A DNA stretch of 54,207 nt, from contig JALEWA010000044.1 in assembly GCA_022788085.1 (NCBI GenBank), forward strand, positions 1 to 54,207, in the 5' to 3' direction. The number at the start of each line of letters is the position of its first letter. The first letter of the stretch is position 1. The position numbers and the translations under genes are program-made. This DNA is from Lachnospiraceae bacterium (GTDB taxonomy: Bacteria > Bacillota > Clostridia > Lachnospirales > Lachnospiraceae). Below the pieces are notes generated by a model. That model was not told the origin of the DNA. It made no database searches and worked only from the letters and a program-made list of their open reading frames with translations. Positions 8,635 to 16,800 of the stretch are shown here, one piece after another.

Positions 8635-9924
8635 TTATTTTATTTCTTTTGCTTCTGCAACTACAAAATCAACAGCTTTCTTAATAGAGATGTCAGACTT
8701 TATTGCTTTTTCTTCATAAGCTCCGATCATTTCCTCAATCTTCTCTACATCCATCTGATAAGATTCTGCCATCTTCTTAACCTCAGCCTTGTATTCTTCC
8801 TCTGTTACTTCAAACTTCTCAGCTTCTGCAACTGCTTCTAATACAAGTCTTGTCTTGATTCTCTTCTCAGCCTGTGGTTTCATCTGATTCAAGAAAGCTT
8901 CCTTTGTAAGACCTGTGAACTGGAAGTACTGATCAATAGAAAGTCCCTGCATCTGAAGTCTCTGTGCAAAGTCCTCTGCCATCTGTCTCTGCTGTGTCTG
9001 AACCATAGCCTCAGGAATATCCATCTTTGCATCTGCAATGATAGCATCGATAACCTTTTCTTCCTTCTCGTTCTTAGCTTCTGTTTCCTTCTTCTCTGTC
9101 AGGTTCTTCTTAACATCTTCCTTGTACTCAGCAAGTGTATCGAATTCAGATACTTCGCTTGCGAACTCGTCGTCTAATACAGGAAGCTCTTTCTCCTTGA
9201 TTTCCTTAACAGTACACTTAAATACTGCTGCCTTACCTGCAAGGTCTGGAGCCTGATAATCTTCAGGGAATGTAACATTAACTTCAACTTCCTTGTTCAG
9301 TTCTGCACCAACAAGCTGCTCTTCAAAGCCTGGGATAAAGGTCTTGGAACCAATTGTCAGAGGATAGTTCTCTCCCTTGCCGCCTTCGAATGCAACACCA
9401 TCAACAAAGCCTTCAAAGTCAAGAACGATCATATCCTTTTCCTTAACTGCTCTGTCTTCAACGCTAATGGTTCTTGCATTATTTTCTCTTTCCTTCTCGA
9501 TTGCTGCATCTACTTCTTCATCTGTAACAGTAACGTCTGCAACCTGTACTTCTACACCCTTATATGTTCCAAGTGTAACCTCTGGCTTAAGTGCAACTTC
9601 TGCTGTGAAGATAAATGTCTTTCCTGCCTCTGCCTGTACTACATTGATAACCGGCTGGGAAACGATCTCTTCTTCACACTCATCTACTGCCTTAGCATAT
9701 GCAGAAGGAATCAATGCATTCGCTGCATCTTCATAAAATACTTCCTTACCGTACATCTGCTCGATCATCTTACGAGGAACTTTGCCCTTACGGAAGCCCG
9801 GAACGCTCAACTTACTCTTATTCTTCTGATAAGCTGTCTCAATTGCTTTTTCAAAATCTTCTGCTGATGCTTCTATTGTAAGCTTCGCCATGTTTCCTTC
9901 TAACTTTTCTACCTGTAAACTCAT
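8635..9924 (-). CDS. tig: Trigger factor (ribosome-associated chaperone/PPIase)
   Basis: About 429 residues. The N-terminal ribosome-binding domain contains the signature GFRKGKVPRKMIEQMYG, followed by an FKBP-type peptidyl-prolyl isomerase domain (about 150-245, including VLDFEGFVDGVAFEGG) and a C-terminal helical chaperone domain rich in Glu and Lys. I chose the ATG at 9924 (MSLQVEKLEGNMAKL), which matches the family N terminus; AAGGAGG lies 11 bases upstream. The ATG three codons earlier (9933) would be only 2 bases from that site. Longer upstream starts give a Cys/His-rich extension atypical for the family. It heads the tig-clpP-clpX-lon-ysxC run. Confidence 0.97.
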   Translation of the reverse strand: MSLQVEKLEGNMAKLTIEASAEDFEKAIETAYQKNKSKLSVPGFRKGKVPRKMIEQMYGKEVFYEDAANALIPSAYAKAVDECEEEIVSQPVINVVQAEAGKTFIFTAEVALKPEVTLGTYKGVEVQVADVTVTDEEVDAAIEKERENNARTISVEDRAVKEKDMIVLDFEGFVDGVAFEGGKGENYPLTIGSKTFIPGFEEQLVGAELNKEVEVNVTFPEDYQAPDLAGKAAVFKCTVKEIKEKELPVLDDEFASEVSEFDTLAEYKEDVKKNLTEKKETEAKNEKEEKVIDAIIADAKMDIPEAMVQTQQRQMAEDFAQRLQMQGLSIDQYFQFTGLTKEAFLNQMKPQAEKRIKTRLVLEAVAEAEKFEVTEEEYKAEVKKMAESYQMDVEKIEEMIGAYEEKAIKSDISIKKAVDFVVAEAKEIK

Positions 9925-10143
9925 TTGTTTCATTTCCTCCTTGAGAACTCTCTTCGTATTTCTGTGACAGCAATGCATGTTTTGCAATCGAGCAACTGCA
10001 TACGCCGCAAAACTACATTCTCATTATATAAAATGGACGTGATTTATTCCACCCACACTCACAGTCATTGTACAATTATAGCATAACGCCTTTTAAAAAG
10101 AAAGCATTTCTTATTAATAAGCCCTGTTGTTTATGAATTTTTT
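9925..10143. other. Intergenic region upstream of tig
   Basis: About 220 bases. On the minus strand two TATAAT-like hexamers occur (near 10026 and 10080), without a clear TTGACA at proper distance, so the tig promoter is not assigned. A weak hairpin AGAAA/TTTCT followed by TTTT near 10096-10112 may end the upstream transcript. I saw neither a CIRCE (HrcA) element nor CtsR heptad repeats. Confidence 0.4.
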
Positions 10144-10398
10144 CTAATTCAAACTGCTTTTGGGATAAATAACCTTACTGTTTACTCCGGAAAGCATACC
10201 AATCTTACCTGATAAAGCACTGATGACCTCCTGTGGTGCATCCATTACGATGCTTATAATATTCATATGCCTTTCCTTGTGTGGAATTCCCATTCTTCCT
10301 ATAATATAGCTTCCATATTCATGCAGCAGATCATTCAGTCTCGTAACAGAGTCTGTATTTTCCACAATAATTCCAATCAAAGCAACTCTTGATTCCAT
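10144..10398 (-). CDS. TM1266-type iron-only hydrogenase system putative regulator
   Basis: An 84-residue ACT-like protein that closely resembles the TM1266 family (VALIGIIVEN, LHEYGSYIIGRMGIPHKER, and an ISALSGKIGMLSGV core). The family is named from its linkage to [FeFe]-hydrogenase maturation genes; its biochemical role is not settled. I start it at the ATG at 10398, which has AAGGGAG 8 bases upstream and gives the usual family length; a longer start at 10428 would lie inside the preceding gene. It follows the ABC fusion gene by 13 bases, so the two are probably co-transcribed. Confidence 0.88.
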   Translation of the reverse strand: MESRVALIGIIVENTDSVTRLNDLLHEYGSYIIGRMGIPHKERHMNIISIVMDAPQEVISALSGKIGMLSGVNSKVIYPKSSLN

Positions 10399-10411
10399 AG
10401 CCCATTCTCCC

Positions 10412-11710
10412 TTAAATATGTGTCGCAATGAATACTGTTCTTCCTATTTGATGTTCTTCCATATATTTGCTGACATGTTCTCTTGTTCTGCTGTCAAGTC
10501 CGGTAAACGGCTCATCCAGAAGAATGATATCCGAGTCTGCTGCATATGCCCTTACCAGTGCCACACGCCGTTTCATACCACCGCTCAATTCTCTGCATGG
10601 CTTCTGTATATCTGACTCATCCAGCAGGCACAATAGCTGCTTTCTTGCTGCCTCCCTATCGCCTGTGACAAGTTCGACATTTTTAACAGCATCATATTCC
10701 TCACAGAGTCTGTCCTCCTGAAATACCATAGAGGTTCTTTGAAGATTTCCGCTTATTCTTCCCAAATCCGGCTTCTCCAATCCTGCCAGAAGTCTGAAAT
10801 ACGTTGTTTTCCCACTCCCTGACGGTGTTCTGAAGTAATACGTTTCTCCTGCTTTATATTCTGCATTCATCTGGGAAATTACCTTCTGCCCCCCATATGC
10901 CTTTGACAGATTTTCCACCCTCACGGCAATTTCCTGCATACAGGCATCTGTTTTTCTTATTCCGTTACCGAGGCATACAGGCTCCCAGTTTGTAAAAGCA
11001 CTCCAAAGAGCAAGCACAAGCTTTTCAAATAAAAGACTGGCAAGAATAATCACAACAGTCCACGCCAGTACTCCTGCTGTATCCAGATAGATTTTTGACA
11101 TATACAGACTCTCTCCTATGGAAAAATCAGGAGTTCCGATCACTTCTGCTGCAACACCCGATTTCCAGCTCATCCCTGCCGCAATCCGTATGCTGCTGTC
11201 AAGAAACGGTTTCAATGCAGGTCGATAAATATAAAAAAACCTGTTCCATCCGGATATACGGAAAACGTTTGCCATTTCCAGCAGCTTCCCATCGGTGTTA
11301 CGAAGTCCCTCCAGTGTACTGACATAAATCTGTGGAAGTACAATGAAAAAAGTAATCGCCGTTGCAAGCACATTCGAATGCCACCAGATCAGGAGCAGCA
11401 CGACAAAAGATGCAACCGGTATTGCTTTCATAAGAGTAAGCACCGGCGTGAAAATGTCTTCCAGGATAGGAAAACGGGCACTTAAAGCAGCAATGATAAG
11501 CCCCACAAAAGCACCCGTAAAAAATCCTGCCGCAATGCGCAGCAAAGAACAACCGACCGTTTTCCAGAAATCGGCTGTTATCATTTTGATAAGAAGAGCC
11601 TCCAAAGTCTCCAGAGGCCCCACCATTAATATGTTATTTCCAACCCATATACTGACAAGTTGCCAGACAACCAGCCAGCCTGCGAGTATGATTATTCTTC
11701 TCTTCATCAT
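10412..11710 (-). CDS. ABC transporter permease-ATPase fusion protein
   Basis: A 432-residue single chain joining two usually separate subunits. Residues 1 to about 250 are a BPD-type permease of the SsuC/ThiX/NitT-TauT kind, with the conserved EAA-loop region around GMSWKSGVAAEVIG. Residues from about 260 form an ABC ATPase: Q-loop FQEDRL, signature LSGGMKRR, Walker B IILLDEPF, and H-loop ATH. Two oddities: the Walker A reads TPSGSGKTT, with Thr where the first Gly is normal, and the chain stops one residue after the H-loop His (ATHI), lacking the usual C-terminal tail. Its ATG overlaps the stop of the lipoprotein gene by 4 bases. The substrate is unknown. Confidence 0.85.
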   Translation of the reverse strand: MMKRRIIILAGWLVVWQLVSIWVGNNILMVGPLETLEALLIKMITADFWKTVGCSLLRIAAGFFTGAFVGLIIAALSARFPILEDIFTPVLTLMKAIPVASFVVLLLIWWHSNVLATAITFFIVLPQIYVSTLEGLRNTDGKLLEMANVFRISGWNRFFYIYRPALKPFLDSSIRIAAGMSWKSGVAAEVIGTPDFSIGESLYMSKIYLDTAGVLAWTVVIILASLLFEKLVLALWSAFTNWEPVCLGNGIRKTDACMQEIAVRVENLSKAYGGQKVISQMNAEYKAGETYYFRTPSGSGKTTYFRLLAGLEKPDLGRISGNLQRTSMVFQEDRLCEEYDAVKNVELVTGDREAARKQLLCLLDESDIQKPCRELSGGMKRRVALVRAYAADSDIILLDEPFTGLDSRTREHVSKYMEEHQIGRTVFIATHI

Positions 11711-12717
11711 GGAATATAATAGAAATCATCAGCAGGAAGTGCTCCGCCTACAGAAGCTGCATCCTGTTCAAACAGCACATTCAGATAACCGGAAAGCGCC
11801 TGCTTCATTTCTTCTCCGTCTATATATGTTATGTTACAATTTGGAATTGCCTTCTTTGCAATTGGTTCCTTGGCAATAATTCCGGCTTCCACTGCAAGTG
11901 CTGCTGCATGCTCTACATCCTCATTGATGTTCTTCGTACTTTCCTCATGCTCCGCAAGGAAATTCTTTACTGCCTTCTCATTCTCCTTCAGGAACTCATT
12001 TCTGACAACCGTTACACCGGTAACAAGGCTGCTTCCATTCTCACCCTGTACTGCCGCCCACTGTTCATTCATATCAAGTACAATACTCAATGCTTCATTC
12101 TGGGCACATGCTGCTGTTACAAAAGGCTGTGGCAGAAGACCAATTGCATCAGGATTCTCTGCCAGAACAGCAGCGACCTCTGTAGCCTCTGACTTATATT
12201 CCAGGGAATAATCAGCCTGGGTAAATCCATTTTCTTCCAATATATAATGCAGCACATAGTCAGGTGTTGTTCCCTTTCCGGTAAGATAAATTGTCTTATC
12301 CTTCAAATCTGCTATCTCATCAATTCCTGTATCACCGGATACCATATACAGCACTCCAAGTGTATTGATGTCAATAACACTGATTCCACCATTTGTCTTA
12401 TTATATAAAACGCTGGCTACATTTGCCGGTAACAAGGCGATATCAAGCTCGCCCTTGATCATTAGCGGAAGAATCTCGTCAGCGGCACTCATCATACTAA
12501 GTGTATAATCTTCCTTTGCTTCACCGTTTTGGGCTTTTTCCTGCAGGGATAACAGACCTATGGTTGTCGGACCCTTTAAGCCTCCGATACGAACGGCTGT
12601 CTTTTCTTCCTTAGCACCACAGCCTGCTAAAAGTGCGCCTGTAAGAATAAGAGCAGCCCCCAAAGCCATTCCTTTTGCAGTGATTGTTTTCCATTTTCTT
12701 TCTTTTGTCTGTTTCAT
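11707..12717 (-). CDS. ABC transporter substrate-binding lipoprotein (NMT1/SsuA-like)
   Basis: A 336-residue secreted lipoprotein: a Lys-rich N terminus, a hydrophobic segment and a lipobox LLAGC with Cys near residue 33. The mature part resembles periplasmic-binding-protein type 2 folds of the nitrate/sulfonate/thiamine-precursor group (a VRIGGLKGPTTIGLL opening). It should capture substrate for the fused permease-ATPase translated from the overlapping next gene. Linkage to a TM1266 protein is the only hint at function. A near-consensus promoter about 110 bases upstream drives the three-gene transcript. Confidence 0.85.
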   Translation of the reverse strand: MKQTKERKWKTITAKGMALGAALILTGALLAGCGAKEEKTAVRIGGLKGPTTIGLLSLQEKAQNGEAKEDYTLSMMSAADEILPLMIKGELDIALLPANVASVLYNKTNGGISVIDINTLGVLYMVSGDTGIDEIADLKDKTIYLTGKGTTPDYVLHYILEENGFTQADYSLEYKSEATEVAAVLAENPDAIGLLPQPFVTAACAQNEALSIVLDMNEQWAAVQGENGSSLVTGVTVVRNEFLKENEKAVKNFLAEHEESTKNINEDVEHAAALAVEAGIIAKEPIAKKAIPNCNITYIDGEEMKQALSGYLNVLFEQDAASVGGALPADDFYYIP

Positions 12718-12821
12718 TTTCTTTCCTTTCTACGCAGAACGAATCTTTGTACTCAGTTTTTATTTTCCTGATTCCGGTCAGTTCAAAGACTTTTATCTTC
12801 GCCTTTCCGGTCTCGATTCTC

Positions 12822-12851
12822 ATTATAGTAAAGAATATCTCTTATTGTCAA
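12822..12851 (-). promoter_or_regulatory. Sigma-A promoter of the lipoprotein-ABC-TM1266 operon
   Basis: TTGACA (12851-12846), an 18-base spacer and TATAAT (12827-12822) on the minus strand. The resulting leader is about 100 bases long and carries the direct repeat GACCGGAA twice (12772-12779 and 12805-12812 as its complement). I do not recognise a known riboswitch in it. Confidence 0.75.
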
Positions 12852-12856
12852 TGGAC

Positions 12857-12895
12857 ATAAAAAAGAGGGACACCCGGTTTTTCGGGCATCCCTCT
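12857..12895 (-). terminator. Rho-independent terminator of the SASP gene
   Basis: On the minus strand AGAGGGATGCCCG pairs with CGGGTGTCCCTCT, followed by TTTTTTATG. Confidence 0.9.
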
Positions 12896-12908
12896 TCATG
12901 AGCTTTAC

Positions 12909-13112
12909 TTATCGAAGGGATTCTTCGTAGCTCTTAATCATTCTTCTTACCATCTCGCCACCGATGGAACCTGCTTCACGTGAAGTTAAGTCTCCATTGT
13001 AGCCTTCCTTTAAGTTAACACCTAACTCAGATGCTACTTCTGTTTTAAAACGATCCATTGCTGCTTTTGCTTCCGGAACTTCTACTCTGTTTGATCTGCT
13101 CTGTGATGACAT
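12909..13112 (-). CDS. Alpha/beta-type small acid-soluble spore protein (SASP)
   Basis: A 67-residue DNA-binding spore protein. It contains the conserved core GYNGDLTSREAGSIGGEMVRRMI and an upstream TEVASELGV segment matching the site cut by the germination protease GPR. SASPs coat and protect DNA in the forespore and serve as an amino acid store at germination. GGAGG precedes the ATG by 9 bases. It stands alone with its own terminator. Transcription is expected from a forespore sigma factor, but I could not assign a convincing promoter. It is the clearest sign that the host belongs to a spore-forming lineage. Confidence 0.96.
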   Translation of the reverse strand: MSSQSRSNRVEVPEAKAAMDRFKTEVASELGVNLKEGYNGDLTSREAGSIGGEMVRRMIKSYEESLR

Positions 13113-13235
13113 AATCGTATACCTCCATAAGATTTTTTATTTACTGGTTATCTATTTTGAAAGACAAGCTTTTTGTTGCTTATCTTAATCTTAGTATTTA
13201 CGGAGATAACGGTTTTATGAATGGTAGTTTTTTAC

Positions 13236-14327
13236 TTAATTTGTATCACAATCACATTTCAGGTTTCTATAGATTTTCATGAATATCCGAACTATTTCAG
13301 GATCAAATAAAGTACCTGCACCGTTTTTGATATATTCTAAGGCCTCTTCATACGGAACGGCCTTTCTATATACACGTTCACTAAGCATGGAATCAAAAAC
13401 ATCCACTACTCTTACGATTCTTGCAGCTAATGGAATATCAACGCCATTCAGCTTTTTGGGATAACCTGTTCCATCCCAGTTCTCATGATGAAAATACGCA
13501 ATATCAATTGCCATGTTCATGAAATCATTCTGCTCCATTCCCTCATAAATTTCCATCAAGGTTTTTGCTCCAACCTCTGAATGTTCCTTCATGACCTCAT
13601 ATTCCTCTTCAGACAGATGTCCTCTTTTCAGCATGATGGAATCAGGAACCATAATCTTACCTAAATCATGCAGTCCTGCCGAAGACTCAATGGTATCTAT
13701 AAAATTTTCTGTTATGATCTGCTCATAGCTGGGAGACATCTGCATTGCCTGAGCAAGTATTCTACTGTTATGTGATATATTGGCATTATGGTTTCCGGAA
13801 ATACATTCTTTATTTTCAACAAGTCTTGCCAATGCCAGCATGATATTCTTCTGTTCCAGACGCAGCTTCTCAAGCTGTTTTGCAACAACAAGACTAAGAC
13901 GTCTGTTATTTTCTTCCAAATCTTTTTGCAACGTATATATTTTCAAATGCGTATTGATACGTAATTCTACTTCTGTTGGTTCAAAGGGCTTGGCTATATA
14001 ATCTACCGCACCCAGTGCAAACCCCTGGCTTAGATCAGAAGAAGAATCCATTGCTGAAATAAAGATAACGGGAATATCCTTTGTATATGGATCTTTTTTC
14101 AGCATCGTGCAGAATTCAAATCCATCTATCTCCGGCATCGAAATATCCGTTAAAATAATCTGTGGCAAAGTGTCTTCTCCCTGAATCAGCTCCAATGCCT
14201 GTTTTACACTTGTGGCAGTAATTGCCGTATATCCCATATTCTGGATTATTTCCTCCAGAATAATAACATTTACCTCTACATCATCTACAACAAGAATTTT
14301 TACCTCTTTCTTCCTATCTAATTCCAT
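13236..14327 (-). CDS. Response regulator with HD-GYP phosphodiesterase domain
   Basis: A 363-residue two-domain protein. The N-terminal receiver (about 1-125) has the acidic pair VVDDVEV and the phospho-acceptor Asp in ILTDISMPEIDG. After a coiled-coil linker (about 125-170) comes an HD-GYP domain with HDLGK and HHENWDGTGYP, the metal-binding and signature motifs of cyclic-di-GMP phosphodiesterases. It is the last gene of the cheR operon, 23 bases after the kinase gene, and is the likely output of that kinase or of CheA-type signalling elsewhere. GGAGG precedes the ATG. Confidence 0.93.
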   Translation of the reverse strand: MELDRKKEVKILVVDDVEVNVIILEEIIQNMGYTAITATSVKQALELIQGEDTLPQIILTDISMPEIDGFEFCTMLKKDPYTKDIPVIFISAMDSSSDLSQGFALGAVDYIAKPFEPTEVELRINTHLKIYTLQKDLEENNRRLSLVVAKQLEKLRLEQKNIMLALARLVENKECISGNHNANISHNSRILAQAMQMSPSYEQIITENFIDTIESSAGLHDLGKIMVPDSIMLKRGHLSEEEYEVMKEHSEVGAKTLMEIYEGMEQNDFMNMAIDIAYFHHENWDGTGYPKKLNGVDIPLAARIVRVVDVFDSMLSERVYRKAVPYEEALEYIKNGAGTLFDPEIVRIFMKIYRNLKCDCDTN

Positions 14328-14350
14328 AAGATTCCTCCAAATTTTGGAAA

Positions 14351-15814
14351 CTATTTTGTTTTTGCTTTCTTCAACTCTTCCTCAAGAAGTACTGTGATAC
14401 TCGTTTCTGCTTCTCTTGTCTTTTCATAATCAGCCTTCCTCACTGCCATGCCAAGCCGCAGCACCTCTCTTTGTAACTCCCTAGAGGCTCCCTGAAGCAA
14501 CTGTTTGATTGCTCCCTCAAATATTTCAGCCTTATACCAGTTTCCCATATCGATACTCAGATTCAGCTTTTCGAAATTATTTCGTACTTCCTGCTCATTC
14601 AATTCACTTCCGAATTCATACATCAGGTCACGTTCTTTGGCAATGTTTTCAACAATTTTTCCTGTTCTCCAGTTTGCCATCTCATCAACAGCTTCCTTTA
14701 GCGGCTCACTCTCCTCTGTCTTAAGTCTGACAGTAAAGGAGAAATTGGAACCCTTTCCACGCTCACCTTCAGCGCGGATACTTCCCCCCATCATTTGCAC
14801 AAGCTGTTTTGTAATCGCAAGCCCAAGCCCGGTGCCTCCATACTTTCTGGTTATGGAAGCATCTACCTGTGAAAAGCTTCTGAACAACTTCTCCTTATCC
14901 TCCGGTGTAAGTCCGATTCCTGTATCCACAACCATAAAAAACAGTTCGATTTCATTTCCCACCTGCATATTTTTCACAACTTCAATACCAACATGGCCTT
15001 GAGAAGTGAACTTTACTGCATTAGAAATCAGATTATTCAGAATCTGTGTCAGGCGCAGTTCATCACCAAGTAATTTGTCAGGAATATCAGGTGCAACATT
15101 CATGGTAAAATGCAACCCTTTACGAATGGCTAGTGTGTGAAAAAGCTTTTCGACTTTTTCCATGAATTCATGAAAAGAAAATGGTTTTTCTTCAATTTGA
15201 AACTTTCCTGCCTCAAGCTTTGAAAAATCAAGAATATTATTAATGATTCCTTCCATCGTATTACAACAATCAAGAATCATTTTCAGATAATTACATTTCT
15301 GAGAATCCTCTTCACTTTCCAACAGAATCTCTGTATGCCCCTTGATGCCATTTATCGGTGTCCGCAGCTCATGTGTTACGTTAGCTACAAAGGAATCCCT
15401 TTCCTTCATGGAGTCCTTAAGCTGCTCTGTCGCTTCTTCAAGCTTTCTCAGACTCAACATATATCTTGTTTTGTTAACTGCTGCACAGAAATAATATGGA
15501 TTTCCTCTATATTCATATGGAATCACCTTTAAGCCAACCGGAAAACAGGTCTTGTTCTTTCTATATAGGAAAGTATCTATCTGTTCTTCCTTCCGATACC
15601 CCTCGACGAGCTTTACCCTGTTATCGGCAATCTGAAAAACATCCTTATACAGTTCACCAATATAAACACCTCGAAGTTCTCCCTGAGAATAACCGGTAAT
15701 CTCATATGTTCTGTCATTTACATACCCAATACAACCCAAACTGTCAAATCCTATAATGAGCTCCTGACTGTTATCCAGTATGTACCGTAATGCCTTCTCA
15801 TACTCACCTGTCAT
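14351..15814 (-). CDS. PAS-domain sensor histidine kinase
   Basis: A 487-residue soluble kinase with no membrane segment. The N-terminal PAS domain (about 5-125) is followed by a HisKA dimerisation domain with the phospho-acceptor His in VTHELRTPI (near residue 150) and a HATPase domain with an N-box (LNNLISNAVKF), VVDTGIGL and GGTGLGLAI. The C-terminal 100 residues are helical and charged, with no evident HPt histidine, and I do not recognise them. It is 24 bases downstream of cheW in the same operon and immediately precedes the HD-GYP response regulator, its most likely partner. Confidence 0.9.
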   Translation of the reverse strand: MTGEYEKALRYILDNSQELIIGFDSLGCIGYVNDRTYEITGYSQGELRGVYIGELYKDVFQIADNRVKLVEGYRKEEQIDTFLYRKNKTCFPVGLKVIPYEYRGNPYYFCAAVNKTRYMLSLRKLEEATEQLKDSMKERDSFVANVTHELRTPINGIKGHTEILLESEEDSQKCNYLKMILDCCNTMEGIINNILDFSKLEAGKFQIEEKPFSFHEFMEKVEKLFHTLAIRKGLHFTMNVAPDIPDKLLGDELRLTQILNNLISNAVKFTSQGHVGIEVVKNMQVGNEIELFFMVVDTGIGLTPEDKEKLFRSFSQVDASITRKYGGTGLGLAITKQLVQMMGGSIRAEGERGKGSNFSFTVRLKTEESEPLKEAVDEMANWRTGKIVENIAKERDLMYEFGSELNEQEVRNNFEKLNLSIDMGNWYKAEIFEGAIKQLLQGASRELQREVLRLGMAVRKADYEKTREAETSITVLLEEELKKAKTK

Positions 15815-15837
15815 ATGTTACCTCCTAAGCCTGGTTC

Positions 15838-16368
15838 CTACTCGTCCTCTTCCATCTCCTGCTTATCGAGGAAATCAAGTGCATCATCACTTAACAGCTT
15901 TACCGGATCCAGAAGAAGCTTCACGGATTCTCCAACCTTACCAATCCCATGAACGAACTTATCCTGCATCGAACCATGTCCTATCGTTGGCGGAGGCAGA
16001 ATATCTTCCTCCTCAATGGACACGACCTCGGCAATGTTCTCTATAATCAGTCCGACCTCAATACCCTTTACTTCTATGACAATCACACAAGTCCTGTCAG
16101 TATATGCAAATGCCTCTTTTTCAAATCTGTCGGCAACATCTATGACAGGAATAATCTTACCTCTTAGATTTATCAGCCCTTTGATATAATGCTCCACTTC
16201 GGGAATCGGTGTAACAGGCTGCATCTGGATAATTTCATTTACATACTTTAGTTCTATGCCAAAAACTTCCTGCCCAACCTGAAAGGTCATATATTTCCCT
16301 TGACGGATGTCCTCAGCCTCTTCATCACTTGTGTCTGCAATCATCAATTCTTCCGTATTTTCTTCCAT
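15838..16368 (-). CDS. cheW: CheW-like chemosensory adaptor
   Basis: A 176-residue protein with one CheW/SH3-like domain: FQVGQEVFGIELKYVNEIIQ, then PVTPIPEVEHYIKGLINLRG and IPVIDVADRF, all hallmarks of the family. CheW links receptors to the CheA kinase. An acidic N-terminal tail of about 25 residues and an acidic C terminus (EMEEDE) are extra to the core. It lies between the CheY-like gene and the PAS kinase. No cheA or receptor is encoded nearby. Confidence 0.93.
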   Translation of the reverse strand: MEENTEELMIADTSDEEAEDIRQGKYMTFQVGQEVFGIELKYVNEIIQMQPVTPIPEVEHYIKGLINLRGKIIPVIDVADRFEKEAFAYTDRTCVIVIEVKGIEVGLIIENIAEVVSIEEEDILPPPTIGHGSMQDKFVHGIGKVGESVKLLLDPVKLLSDDALDFLDKQEMEEDE

Positions 16369-16392
16369 AAATTTGAATCCCCCATGAATTTC

Positions 16393-16785
16393 CTAAATAA
16401 GCTCCAACATCTCCAATGTGCTTTTGAGTTTTTCCATATCAATTGGTTTTGCACAATACACCGTACATCCCAGTTCAAATGCCTTTTTCACGTTCTTCTG
16501 CTCGTTGAGTGCTGTTGTCATAATGATTTTGGCCCGCTCTTCTTCCGGAATATTATGTTGCTTTTCAATCTCTCTGATGCTCTTTAGTGCCTGATATCCA
16601 TCCATAACCGGCATCATGACATCAAGGCAGATCAAGTCATATGGCTCGTCTTCTTCCAAGGCCATCATGAATGCATCAACAGCCTCCATTCCGTCTACCG
16701 TCACATCACATTCCCCATATACTGATAAAAATTTTAAAATAAACTTTCTGCTGGCAAAATCATCCTCTGCGATCAATATTCTCAT
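16393..16785 (-). CDS. CheY-like single-domain response regulator
   Basis: A 130-residue stand-alone receiver. The acidic pair AEDDFASR, the phospho-acceptor Asp in LICLDVMMPVMDG, the TTA switch threonine region and KPID lysine are all intact, in contrast to the degenerate receiver of the neighbouring CheB. The C terminus (LKSTLEMLELI) has no output domain, so it must act by protein contact. It lies between cheB and cheW. Confidence 0.92.
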   Translation of the reverse strand: MRILIAEDDFASRKFILKFLSVYGECDVTVDGMEAVDAFMMALEEDEPYDLICLDVMMPVMDGYQALKSIREIEKQHNIPEEERAKIIMTTALNEQKNVKKAFELGCTVYCAKPIDMEKLKSTLEMLELI

Positions 16786-16800
16786 ACTCTTCCCGCCTTT

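Noticed and set aside
10412-11710. Treating the permease-ATPase fusion as an assembly error
   Set aside because: The frame runs uninterrupted through both domains with intact motifs and tight overlap to neighbours; the truncation is real as far as the sequence shows, though confirmation in relatives is needed.
12718-12821. TPP riboswitch in the leader of the NMT1/SsuA-like lipoprotein
   Set aside because: The conserved CUGAGA and ACCUGA segments are missing; only a GACCGGAA direct repeat is present.
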